A stretch of DNA of 64,000 nucleotides, from NCBI GenBank assembly GCA_963971305.1, contig OZ020317.1, positions 17,068,001-17,132,000 of the forward strand, read 5' to 3'. Below, one piece after another: positions 32,396-41,948 of this stretch (its first letter is position 1; every line of letters begins with the position of its first letter). The DNA comes from Arcuatula senhousia (taxonomy: Eukaryota > Mollusca > Bivalvia > Mytilida > Mytilidae). Both the position numbers and the translations under genes were made by a program. The notes beneath the pieces were generated by a model, which had not been told where the DNA came from, ran no database searches, and saw only the letters and a program-made list of their open reading frames with translations.

Positions 32396-32670
32396 GTTTT
32401 GTCTTCCTTTACCGGATTTGACACGCTGAATAGACTATTGGCAACGCGACGGGTGTGCTATAGCAAGCAGGAACTGCTTACTCTTCCGGAGCACCTGAGT
32501 TCACTCTTGTTTCGACTGGAGTTCGCGTTGTTGATTGATATTCAGTTATTTTATGTTTCCGTGTTTTACATGTCTGTTTTTGTCCCGTTCTTGTTCGTGT
32601 TTACTGGTTTTGTCTCTGCCCTTTCGGACCTTTGACATTCGGATACCCCATTGGTACCTTTGCTTCTTAA

Positions 32671-32940
32671 AGTAGACTTTATAAACATGAAAAGACATTT
32701 TTGTGCATTTTTGGATATATTTTGTTTATCTTTTTATTCAAAGCGAGAACAACAGGTGTTCAAACAAAAGTAAGCAAGCTTTCCACGAGATGCATATTTA
32801 ACTCTGCTGTCTCGCGCATACAGCCAATCAAATTGCTTGAAATTGAATATCTCATCGTGTGGAGTGTGATACGCAAAATAGTCTCATTTCGCGAGAACTA
32901 GGTAATATTGTACAACAGTTAGAGAAAACCAGATAGACCA
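32671..32940. other. Unassigned sequence between Naiad 3' end and LINE
   Basis: About 270 bases follow the last block shared by the Naiad copies and precede the resumption of the RTE-type LINE. They carry no recognisable motif. They could be further Naiad 3' sequence or another insertion. Confidence 0.35.
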
Positions 32941-33420
32941 CATGTGTACAAGTAACAGCCTGATGTTGGATATGACCATCACTTACTTATTGGGAAAATG
33001 AAATTGAAATTGAAGAATTTCCAAACCAACCCTTCAAACTGTAAAAGTCACAAGTTTAACACAGATCTTTTTACAGACAGAAACATCGAACATGAATTGA
33101 ACTATCTAACCGCTATCAGGCACTCTCGGATATATATGTGGCGAAGAAACCAGTACAATGTAGAACAACATTGGAAACACACTGGAAATGTATGGAAAGA
33201 GACATGTGAAAAGGTAAATGATAAAAAGACAGGAGAACACAAGTGATGGATTAGTTTAGCCACTCTTTCTAAGATCAAAGAGAGAAAAGATTTCTAAAAG
33301 CAGATTTGAACAACTGCAAGACCATCTAAGCAATAAAGGCAGCAGCCCAACAACGATTAAATGATAAGTACAAAAAGGTTATAGAGTCAATTAAAAAAGA
33401 TCGTGAAGAATCTAGCAATT

Positions 33421-33885
33421 AAAATGACCAAAAAAATCCAGATAGTTAAAATAAATTTTTCTACGCCTGACGCGTGTTTCGTCTATTTAAGACTCATCAG
33501 AGGCGCTCTACCAAAATTATTGAAAAAGCCAAAACTATATGATAATGACGCGCATATAACAATGAAACCAAAAATACCAAAATGGGGAACCAAATTATAA
33601 CTAAGATTGCCAACCTATGTCTACGGTAGGAAGAACCTTAAGGTTTTGACAATTTTTGAATTTAAACGGATAATTAAAAACTTTGATGTGCTCTCCATCA
33701 CAAAGTGTTGGTGCCGGAGCGGGCTAACCTTGGGGAATTAAAACTCTAACAGCAGCGCTAACCTTCACGGGTGTTAGAAATTAAAATGACAACAAAGTTG
33801 CAGACTTTAAATTTTGCTACGCCTGACGCGCGTTTCGTTTATTTAAGACTCATCAGAGGCGCTCTACCAAAATATTGAAAAAGCT
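33421..33885 (+). mobile_element. Direct-repeat element with CGCGTTTCGT ends
   Basis: A block of about 105 bases occurs twice in direct orientation, starting at 33421 and 33781 (offset 360). It contains CTACGCCTGACGCG, GTTTCGT, ATTTAAGACTCATCAGAGGC and GCTCTACCAAAAT. Between the copies lies non-coding sequence with GTTGGTGCCGGAGCGGG. This resembles a short element bounded by LTR-like direct repeats, or a dimer of a tandem unit. I recall the GACGCGCGTTTCGTC text as very common in mussels. It splits the RTE-type LINE between its linker and RT parts. Confidence 0.7.
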
Positions 33886-35152
33886 CTTCGGCATTTGTTC
33901 CTGTGCAAAAATGCCTTATGTTCATAGTCCGGAAACAATCGGTACTCCATTCGGCCATCTCCGCCTAAGGTAAAATATAACGTTTTTCCCTTTTTTCTTT
34001 TCAAATAAAGTCAATTGAATAATAATGATGTGCTCGCAGCTAGGATATGCCTACATATATTAATTGGAAAGTCAATCGAATGGAATACACCATTACACAT
34101 GTGTTTTATGGACTTTGAAATGGCGTTTGATAGCATTTTCAGATCATTTCTGAAAGCTTTTGCGACACCATGGCATACCAGAGATATTGATAAAAATCAT
34201 AAGATCAACATTTGAACCAAGTACTTATCGGGAAATCCACAAAAATACTCTGAAAGAACCTTTTAGCATTCTAACAGGAGTCCGCTGTCAGGCTGCTTAC
34301 TATCACAAGGGTTGGACTTGATATGATGATATGGCCCTTATGCCACACAAGCAAAGAGACCTCAAACCAAAGACAGAAACTTTAGAAAAACAGGGTAAAA
34401 ATTTGGCCTTCACATAAACCACGGGAAAAAAACAATGAGAATCAATGCTACAATGCTACAAATTCAGTCAAACGTGAAATTAGTGGAAAAGAACTAGATG
34501 ATGATGACAAATTAACCTATCTTGGAAGCATTGTGACAAGTAATGGGGTATAAAAAGGTAGAATCGGAAGAGCTACAGCTGTCTTTTCAACCTTACAACC
34601 TATTTGGACATCATCAAAAAATTTCAAAAAACGATAAGCTCAAGATTTACAATTCCAATATTCAGTTTATATTGTTATATGCATCTGAGACCTGGCGCAC
34701 TAAAAACAGCAATACACCAGATTCAATTTTTCACCGATAGATGCTTAAAAACAATGCAAAAGATCACATGGCAAGACAAAGTGACAATTAAATGAAGAAC
34801 TTTTGAAGAGGACAGAACCACTCTAAAAGAGGACAAAACAACTTCCAATTGATACCCAGATCAAAAAGAGAATATAGTTCTGGATTGGACATACATTAAG
34901 AAGGTCAAAACTTCCATGATAGTGAACCAAGGTCGCAGGTGGAATCTACAAGGTCAGAAAAAACGGGATAGACCAAGAAACTTGAGAATATCGACAGAAC
35001 AGGAGAGAACCAACTAGGACAGACATGGGTTCAGATCGACAAGCTTGCCCAGTCGAAACTTTCCTCGACGACATATGTCCTGCTAACGATGAAAGAGATT
35101 AAGTCACGTAAGTCATCTTTGTCAAATAAAGTCCGAGGCTATGCACAGGGAA

Positions 35153-35231
35153 TTGTGTACAGTAAAAATATATATCGCCTCTATCCATGAAAGGGGATAC
35201 AGAGGGATGTATCTTTGTTTACTGTACACAA
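35153..35231. repeat. Short foldback element, 79 bp
   Basis: The outer arms TTGTGTACAGTAAA and TTTACTGTACACAA are exact complements, and an inner CTCTATCC/GGGATACAGAG pair forms the tip. It lies directly after the 3' end of the RTE-type LINE. Confidence 0.75.
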
Positions 35232-35519
35232 GCCCCTTTAGGCTATGTAGAAATTAATAGTGAAGGCATTGCCATAAATCCAAGCAGTCTTTCGTGCACC
35301 ACAGCACCCCTGATGATCTTAAAAGTGTTGGTTCCAATTTACACGTTGCGGGACTCCGAAATAACAAAACCCATATTATAAGCACACATGATCATATATT
35401 CAATTTTTTATACAGCATGGTCTATCCAAATCTCACGCATAATACAGAAAAAACATAAATTAGACATGGGGATAGCTAATATTCTACTATCCAACTAAAA
35501 TATTTTTGACGGGTCTTCT

Positions 35520-35795
35520 TTCAGTTCCAATGACTGTTTAAGAAAGGAAGTAAAAATTCTTAATTTCTTCGGTTCTAGTTGGGTTAAGATTTTTATAAGT
35601 TTTCAGTTTTATTTAGTAAATTAAATTTTATCATTAATATTACAAATAAATTGCAAAAAGACAGTTAGAATATTAGAATAAATTTTACATCAAGTGTGTT
35701 GCATATAGCACACAGTCTTTGATCTTTTTGGATTTTTCTATATCTACCAAGTTCAGTTATTAGTTTGTGATCACTTAGCCTAAGTTTTGATAATA
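35520..35795 (-). pseudogene. Old LINE C-terminal remnant, downstream part
   Basis: The minus-strand frame reads LRTLLSKLRLSDHKLITEL, GRYRKIQKDQRLCAIC and, after decay, CLKQSLELKEDPSKIF with a stop near 35508. This is the C-terminal zinc-knuckle region seen in the other LINEs of the window. Its text stops at the L1/Tx1 target duplication and resumes beyond 40561, so it is the recipient of that insertion. Confidence 0.75.
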
Positions 35796-36336
35796 AGGTT
35801 CTTAATTGTTTTTGTTTTTTTTTTAACAATCATATCACTTTATTATTGCAAGCTGATAACAATTAGTACAAAGCGTACAACTTCCACTTAGTACTCCCTT
35901 TATATTAATTACTGAACAACTAGGGAATTGTTCAATAAATATTATATTGTTATGTTAGTGTTCAGTATACAATGCATAGATTTATACAATACATCTTTTC
36001 CTACATATAACAATAAAGTTCAGTGGTGCTCCAAAAAACGGCGTGTTTTAATTTAACTATTATTAGATAGGACACATGCTATTTCCGGTTACAGTGAAAG
36101 TAAAAGTAAATGATTGGCCATGTGGATACGCAATTATCCAATATTTTTGTCTGTAAATGAGGATTTAACTCTATATTTTCCATGGAAGTATTGTCAAATA
36201 TCGGAATTTGAACAGGTAAAACCCCGCACAAATAAATATATAAGTTCCAGTTGAAGTGTTTACATTACATTGAACAAAACATATTTACAGTGAAATATCT
36301 AAAGTTCTTTAAAAAGGGGAATGAAAAAAAAAGGAC

Positions 36337-37947
36337 TCAAATATTTCCCATATTTTGGAGCAACTCTGCTGCTTTAACACACACACTATTGTTTGAATGT
36401 GAATAAACATTGTACCATAAAATTTCCTTTTGAAATATTTTTGGGATATTTACAGGTTTATTTCTTTCATCTGACACATAGTAAGATTTATAAATGCTAA
36501 AGAAAATTAATGTTAACAAAATATTGATTTCCTTGTAAGAACTGTCGCTTATTTTATACCCTGTTACTAGACTTTTCATACTTAAAACATGTTTTGCAAA
36601 ACCTAGGTTGTACAATAATTCAAGTATGGCTGTTATAAACTCTTGTACATATTGACATTTTAAAAAGAAGTGTTCATAGTCTTCTTTGATTTTGCATCTA
36701 TTGCAGATATGGTTATTCTTAACTTTCCATTGACATAGTAGGTCATTATTAGGTAGTATAAAGTGTAAGAGTTTCCATTTAAACATTTTATGGCGGTTGT
36801 TTGGCAGACATGAAAATATAAATTTCAACGTCAATGAAAAATCTATTGAGGTGTTTAAAATTTTATTCCATTTGAAGAAACCTAATGTTTTTTCAGTGTA
36901 GTTTTTATACCCAATGAGCAGATTATAAATTTCCTTTACTTTGATTGTTCTGTTAATTTGATGTTTAAACAGAATTTTCAATGGTGGGATCTTTTGAATA
37001 TTTACTTTGGTTTTAGTAGAAGATTCTGACTTAAGAGTTTTTAACCATGCTTTAGGGATTGATTTCTTCAGTGTTTCAATTTCTCTTATCCAATCTTGTT
37101 TTTGCTTTAGTTTAGATAATATGGTATCCTCAGAAATTTGACCATGTTTATTTAGGATATCATTGATGTACATTAATTTACTTTTGATCCAGTTATTAAA
37201 GAATAAGCATTTTCCATTAAATTTTATAAATTGATTGCCCCATATAACTTGTTTACGGAGCTCTAAAAAGCTGTTTTGGTTTTTTGTTTCACCTCCATTA
37301 GCTTTAATCCAAGCTTTTATGATTTCTTGGTAGAACACAGGCAACTTCTCAAATATTTTTTTATCTAAATTCTTGTGTGAACCTAAGTTCATTTGGAAAA
37401 TTGAGAATTTATGGGCTAGTTGATTTAGATAAGATTCAGGAATAACTTTCCAGTTTCCTTCTGATGTATCACATAGTTTTATCACCCAATTTATATGGAT
37501 TGCTTGTATATAGCTGTCAATGTCTGTCATATTTAAACCCCCTTTCTCATACGGCTGTGCCATTATCAAACGTTTGACTCTGTCTCGTTTTGAATTCCAA
37601 ATGAAGTTGTAAGCTAATGTTTTAAATTTCTGAAGTGCTTTATCTGAAATGATTGAATTAAATGCCAAATAGGTTAAGTTCGGGAGTATAAGAGATTTAA
37701 AAACTGTTATTCTACCCAAAATACTTAGATTTCTTTTTTTCCAGTTCGAAATTATTTTTTCACACTTTGAGAATTGTCGATCAAAGTTCAGTTTATTGCA
37801 TTCTTCACTGTCATATCCAAAGTAGACACCTAAACATTTAATTGGTTTGGTACACCAGTTTATATTTTCAAGCTTGTCTTTACTATGTTTTAGACGCCCA
37901 AGCCAAATTCCTTCTGTTTTATTCCTGTTAAGGATTAATCCTGACAA
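36337..37947 (-). CDS. L1/Tx1 ORF2, C-terminal part (536 aa), one base out of frame
   Basis: The frame continues the RT thumb and the C-terminal region: SGLILNRNKTEGIWLGRLKH is the usual block after the ADD motif, followed by CLGVYFG, NLSILGRITVFKSLILPNLT and a long basic region. A zinc knuckle, CNRCKIKEDYEHFFLKC (C-x2-C-x7-H-x4-C), lies near residue 420. It closes at 36337 with LLQNMGNI. Adding back one base in the A run would fuse it with the upstream part into about 1,276 residues, the normal size for LINE ORF2. The first codon used here is not a real start. Confidence 0.9.
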   Translation of the reverse strand: MSGLILNRNKTEGIWLGRLKHSKDKLENINWCTKPIKCLGVYFGYDSEECNKLNFDRQFSKCEKIISNWKKRNLSILGRITVFKSLILPNLTYLAFNSIISDKALQKFKTLAYNFIWNSKRDRVKRLIMAQPYEKGGLNMTDIDSYIQAIHINWVIKLCDTSEGNWKVIPESYLNQLAHKFSIFQMNLGSHKNLDKKIFEKLPVFYQEIIKAWIKANGGETKNQNSFLELRKQVIWGNQFIKFNGKCLFFNNWIKSKLMYINDILNKHGQISEDTILSKLKQKQDWIREIETLKKSIPKAWLKTLKSESSTKTKVNIQKIPPLKILFKHQINRTIKVKEIYNLLIGYKNYTEKTLGFFKWNKILNTSIDFSLTLKFIFSCLPNNRHKMFKWKLLHFILPNNDLLCQWKVKNNHICNRCKIKEDYEHFFLKCQYVQEFITAILELLYNLGFAKHVLSMKSLVTGYKISDSSYKEINILLTLIFFSIYKSYYVSDERNKPVNIPKIFQKEILWYNVYSHSNNSVCVKAAELLQNMGNI

Positions 37948-40166
37948 TGAACCAAAGGTTTCAATGATGTTAATTGATAAAGTAATGTCTTTTTTGAGCT
38001 TAAAAAGAGAGTAGTATCATCAGCCAATTGACATATTTTTAGAGTATTAGTTTTTCCATCTATTTTGATTTCAAGACCTTTCAAGTCTTTGTTGTTTCTA
38101 ATTTGTGTGGCCATTATTTCAACTGCTGTGACAAACAGAAGAGCTGATAATGGGCATCCTTGTCTTATGCCTCTAAATATTTTAAACTTATTTGATATCC
38201 AGCCATTGTTACAAACACAACCTTTGATATCAGTATATAGCAATTTTACCCAGTTTTTAAAGTTGTCCTGAAATCCAAATTTATTCAAAGATTTCATCAT
38301 AAACTCCCACTCAAGTGAGTCAAAAGCCTTTGTGAAATCCAAAAATAAAATGGCTCCATCAACCTTAAAATTTTCAGAGTAGTCTATTACATCTTGAATT
38401 TGCCTTGTATTGAATCCTATATATCTATTTTTAACATAACCTTTCTGATCATGATGTATGATTTTTGGTAATAAAGGCTTTATTCTTTGAGCTAAAACAT
38501 AAGCAAGCAATTTTAAATCAAAGTTTAACAAGGTAATTGGTCTGTAATTATCCAAGGAGAACGGATCGTTTTTCTTATATATTAGAGATATGAGTCCAAC
38601 TTTTTGGGAATTAGACAGTTGACCTTTATTATAGCAGTGATTGAAGACTGGGACAATAAATTGTTTTAACTCTTCCCAAAATTTTTGATAAAACTCTACA
38701 TTCAGACCATCTGAGCCGGGTGATTTGTTTAATTTCATTTTGAATATAGCTTCTGTACATTCTTCGATTGTAACTAGCCCTTCACAAGATTTACTTTCTT
38801 CTTCTTTTAAATGATTTTGAACTTCCATATTTTTAAAGTAGGTGTTAATATCTTCTTCATTAGGGTTGGTGCTTGTATATAGTTTTTTATAATAATTAAA
38901 TTCTATATTTAAAAATTTTTCCTGATCGTTAGTGAGTTCACCTTTTTCATCATAGAGTTGGGAGATGGTTTTTTTTGTTTGCCTTGTTTTTTCTAATGAT
39001 AAAAAGTATGCTGAGTTTTTCTCCCCTTCTTCTATCCATTTTACTCGTGATCTTATTTGATTACCTTTTATTTTTTCATTATAAAGTAAATCTAACTCCT
39101 CTTCAACTTTTTCTATGTTATTTACTGGTTCAGTTCTTTCTCGGACATTGGTATATGAATCTGTATTTAGTTTGTTATTTAATAGATCTAATTTTTGTTC
39201 TAACATTAGGAATTTATCTTTTTTCTTTTTAGATTTAACTTTGCAGTAGTCAGTTGTTATATCTCTTACTTCAACTTTAAAGTTATCCCAGAGGAGTTCT
39301 AAATCTGGGTGAGTATTCATTTTTATCTTGTATGATCTTATTAAGTTAGAGATAAGACTAACATAATTATTGTCTTCTAGAATACTCGAATTTAATTTCC
39401 AGTAGCCTTTACCTTTTGTTCCTCTGTAAAGGTTTACTTTAAGTGAAACCGCTTTGTGATCAGTAAATTTTGTAACTACTGGTCTTATATCACATGAGAT
39501 AGTATTTTTATATATATCTTCAGAAACTAAAAAATAGTCTATTCGTGTTGCTTCTGTTCTTTTTTTATTAGACCAAGTATATTGTATTTTGCTTTTATTT
39601 TTTTCTCTCCACACATCAGTAAGTTTAAGGGACTTTTTTACTTTAATTAAATTTGGAACTGGCTTTTTCCCTTTTTGCTTTATTTTTTTATTTTTTGTAT
39701 CATTTGTTGTTAATATATCGTTATAGTCACCACCTATTATCACTTGGCCAGTACTATTTTCGTTAATACGCTGTAAAACATTTTTGAAAAAAGAGTTTCG
39801 ATCTTTTTTATTATTAGGGGCGTATATGTTTGCAAGCGTTATATTTGTTTCATCTAATTCTATATTTAGTAATATAAATCGGCCTTCTTTGTCCTGGTGT
39901 TCATTTAGTATTTTGTAATTTAACTTTTTGTTTATCAGAATGGCAACACCTCTTGAATTACTTGCACCGTTGCTAAAATATATATTCTTATCTACTTCAT
40001 TTTTTATTGTTTTAATTAATTTGTCTGTAAAATGTGTTTCCTGTATTAATAAGATGTCACATTTCTGTTGTTTGGACCATTCATATAGTTTTATTCTTTT
40101 TTCAGATTTTAGGAGACCTTTGCAGTTAACACTGCATAAGTGAATTAGATTCTTATTTCTTTTCAT
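37935..40166 (-). CDS. L1/Tx1 ORF2, endonuclease and reverse-transcriptase part (743 aa)
   Basis: The N-terminus is an apurinic-type endonuclease: SVNCKGLLKSEKR, LLIQETHF (catalytic Glu), ANIYAPNN, IGGDYNDIL (Asp, Asn), RIDYFLVS and TDHKAVSLKV (Asp-His) span about residues 10-240. The RT follows from about residue 455: KLNKSPGSDGLNVEFYQKFW, LDNYRPITLLNFDLK, AILFLDFTKAFDSLEW (catalytic Asp), FRGIRQGCPLSALLF and CQLADDTTLF (catalytic Asp pair). The block style, with NYRPITLLN and IRQGCPLSALLF, is that of the L1 clade including Tx1. The frame ends prematurely because of one missing base in an A run at about 37995-38000; the last ~20 residues are out of frame. Confidence 0.92.
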   Translation of the reverse strand: MKRNKNLIHLCSVNCKGLLKSEKRIKLYEWSKQQKCDILLIQETHFTDKLIKTIKNEVDKNIYFSNGASNSRGVAILINKKLNYKILNEHQDKEGRFILLNIELDETNITLANIYAPNNKKDRNSFFKNVLQRINENSTGQVIIGGDYNDILTTNDTKNKKIKQKGKKPVPNLIKVKKSLKLTDVWREKNKSKIQYTWSNKKRTEATRIDYFLVSEDIYKNTISCDIRPVVTKFTDHKAVSLKVNLYRGTKGKGYWKLNSSILEDNNYVSLISNLIRSYKIKMNTHPDLELLWDNFKVEVRDITTDYCKVKSKKKKDKFLMLEQKLDLLNNKLNTDSYTNVRERTEPVNNIEKVEEELDLLYNEKIKGNQIRSRVKWIEEGEKNSAYFLSLEKTRQTKKTISQLYDEKGELTNDQEKFLNIEFNYYKKLYTSTNPNEEDINTYFKNMEVQNHLKEEESKSCEGLVTIEECTEAIFKMKLNKSPGSDGLNVEFYQKFWEELKQFIVPVFNHCYNKGQLSNSQKVGLISLIYKKNDPFSLDNYRPITLLNFDLKLLAYVLAQRIKPLLPKIIHHDQKGYVKNRYIGFNTRQIQDVIDYSENFKVDGAILFLDFTKAFDSLEWEFMMKSLNKFGFQDNFKNWVKLLYTDIKGCVCNNGWISNKFKIFRGIRQGCPLSALLFVTAVEIMATQIRNNKDLKGLEIKIDGKTNTLKICQLADDTTLFLSSKKTLLYQLTSLKPLVHCQD

Positions 40167-40561
40167 GATGGTATGTTTTGGTTATTATATGTCAAATTTG
40201 AGTTATCTTTCTTTGCATTTTTACAATCAACTTTATGCACATACATTGAGTATACAATATGGTGTTTACACTGTTTCATTACAAAAGTATGTATTAATTG
40301 AAAAAGGGTCATCATAGTGACTTTGTTCTTAAACTCTTGAGTACTTCCAAAGTACTCAGGTTCAAGTAAAAACATATTACTTGCACATACACATGTAAAA
40401 TACACATTTTTGCTACTGGTGCAGCATGATTGAATATACATGTATTTGTATTTAAATATATACATGTAGGAATAATTACAAATATAAAATCAAAACTTTT
40501 TTATGATTTTTTTGTATAACATGAAACAATCCTATCTTTAAAAAATAGGTTCTTAATTGTT

Positions 40562-40655
40562 AATTATATGATAGATAGTATTCAATTTCATTTATATTTT
40601 GTTTTAAAGATTTATACAGATAGTTAAGATATTCGCTATCTGTTTATATAAATAC
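40562..40655 (-). pseudogene. Old LINE C-terminal remnant, upstream part
   Basis: The minus-strand frame reads EYLNYLYKSLKQNINEIEYY, then LSYN and a stop, then QLRT, and joins in frame to LLSKLRLSDHKL at 35.8 kb when the L1/Tx1 element and one target copy are removed. Beyond about 40655 the similarity is lost. Confidence 0.7.
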
Positions 40656-41507
40656 ATTGGTACAGCAAGATAGGTTTAGAACCATTATTTTTACTCAATA
40701 TTTAAAGTGTCAGCGTCGGCTTAACTTACTTAAAGTGGTTTTTAAAGTCTAATCCAGTTCACATCAAACATATTGGTTACATGTATGGTTATAGCACCTA
40801 GGAATACAAAGCGCAATTCTAGGTGTGACCTACTTTTTTACGCATCAATATAAACACTTTAAGAGGAAAATATTTAAATCATGTAAGAACACATTCCCGC
40901 TTGGTGCCAAATACATAAACCATAAAGAACCACGAATGCTTGCTTTGACCTTTTTTAAGCATAAATGACATTTAGAAGAATGAATTAAACGTCAGGTTGG
41001 TACCCCTCCGTTTCAATTATAAAATATTTTTGAAACTTACAAATTTAAAAATTTTTATTTCTTCTCGTATATTTTTTTCTTTATGGTGAAAATTTGAACA
41101 TCAGAGTTATGACTCTTCGACTACATACTAGGAATTTTAATATTAGTTAAAACAAATACGCACGAATATATTTTTTTTATTATTGAATAAAACTTTGTGA
41201 TGTCAGTAGTTGTATTTTATGGAGCAGACAAACTGGAAAAAACTCTTGTATTTCTTAATTACATATGTGTAAAAATTGGCTAAAAAACGCGGATCTGCGA
41301 CCCGAACAAATAGTCCAGGATTAGTAACCCTAGTCTAAAATCAAAGGAAAACAGTATTTCAATTTTTTGTAAGGTGTAGAAAATTTCAAATCATTCGGTG
41401 AGAATTTCTTTCGTATAAAGTGTAGTACTGATTCACTCGTTGAATGACCCTCACGTGAACGTAACGGACTAACGTGAATAAGTGGCTTTTTCCTTTGATC
41501 TCATCTG
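40656..41507. other. No gene recognised
   Basis: AT-rich sequence without a supported frame or repeat. The CTACATGTA-type words are frequent but common throughout the window. Confidence 0.4.
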
Positions 41508-41559
41508 CCTGATATTTTTTTAGTATCATGGACAGTCCATGATACAAGAAAATATCAGG
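41508..41559. repeat. Hairpin, 52 bp
   Basis: CCTGATATTTT...AGTATCATGGA pairs with TCCATGATAC...AAAATATCAGG around a three-base loop. It is one of two adjacent foldback structures. Confidence 0.8.
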
Positions 41560-41598
41560 TGGGAGCACTTGATAACTGTGACGTCATTACCGATAAAA

Positions 41599-41724
41599 AG
41601 AATATTATATACTTTCCTTTTTGATACTATCTACATCTAGTCTCGTATCAGACTCGTCCTACCGGACTCGTCTGATACTCACCTAGATATAGATAGTATC
41701 AGAAAGGAAAGTACATAATATTCT
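41599..41724. repeat. Foldback element, 126 bp
   Basis: The outer arms AGAATATTAT..ACTTTCC and GGAAAGT..ATAATATTCT are complementary, the middle TGATACTATCTA pairs with TAGATAGTATCA, and the GTATCAGACTCGTC / GACTCGTCTGATAC pieces form the tip. No coding sequence is present. Confidence 0.85.
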
Positions 41725-41948
41725 ACATGTAGATCGGGTTTTTTTTAAACTTTCCTGTTGTTTAAATAATTTAACTCCATGTTTCTTTCTTCGTACTCTG
41801 TTTGTATTCTACGTGGTTGATATTTTTTGTTTTGGTTTACTTGTCTGAACTTTAAATTTTTGGATAGAGTTTGATTCTTTCCTAATTTTTGGTTATCTGT
41901 ATTTTGTGTAAAGATGCTTTTGGTATGAGGTTAATTAAATTGCATAAA

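Larger units (their letters stand above)
29650..32670 (+). mobile_element. Naiad-type Penelope-like retroelement, nearly full length, decayed
   Basis: The element has a GIY-YIG endonuclease at the N-terminal side (29.7-30.3 kb), a linker with a CTC (CxC) motif at about 30700-30710, and a Penelope-like reverse transcriptase (30.6-32.3 kb). The 3' region ends TTGGTACCTTTGCTTCTT. Canonical Penelope-like elements carry the GIY-YIG domain after the RT; the permuted order with a CxC linker defines the Naiad clade in the literature. The coding sequence has at least two frame changes before the RT, a stop at 31488-31490, a deletion near 31594 and another stop near 31883. It sits between two parts of the RTE-type LINE. 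The exact ends are uncertain by some tens of bases. Confidence 0.85.
28775..35130 (+). pseudogene. RTE-type LINE, decayed and interrupted by three insertions
   Basis: Pieces in the correct order: endonuclease start at ~28800-29020 (YNLSVLRLCQTRWTEEAML, YSGHKAEGAPY); endonuclease middle at ~29290-29570 (ILILMGDLNAK, GNDNTGNEFLMGKEG, KVKWVSPDG); endonuclease end at ~32950 (DVGYDHHLLIGKMKLKLK); linker to 33420 (EHTGNVWKETCEKV-like text); RT at ~34080-34420 (CFMDFEMAFDSI; the ADD region is damaged); and LGSIVTSNG, ATAVFSTLQPIW and WIGHTLRRSK to 35090. AATAAA follows at 35126. The gaps hold a foldback element, a Naiad-type element and a direct-repeat element. Many stops and shifts make it inactive. 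RTE assignment rests on these motifs. Confidence 0.8.
35811..40546 (-). mobile_element. L1/Tx1-type LINE, almost intact, with 15-bp target duplication
   Basis: A 4,736-bp unit is flanked by exact copies of AGGTTCTTAATTGTT (35796-35810 and 40547-40561). On the minus strand it has about 380 bases of leader without an open frame, one large coding region (40166 to 36337) split by a single-base shift, about 520 bases of 3' UTR with AATAAA near 35850 and an A-rich tail of about 20 bases next to the duplication. This is a typical target-primed insertion. There is no ORF1 upstream, so it is either 5'-truncated in the leader of ORF2 or belongs to a lineage without ORF1. Confidence 0.92.

Noticed and set aside
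38065..40143. Plus-strand frames opposite the L1/Tx1 coding region
   Set aside because: They are antisense shadows of ORF2 with no motifs of their own.
40163..40465. 100-residue minus-strand frame upstream of ORF2 as ORF1
   Set aside because: It has no coiled coil, RRM or zinc-knuckle motif and is too short for an L1/Tx1 ORF1. I treat it as leader sequence.
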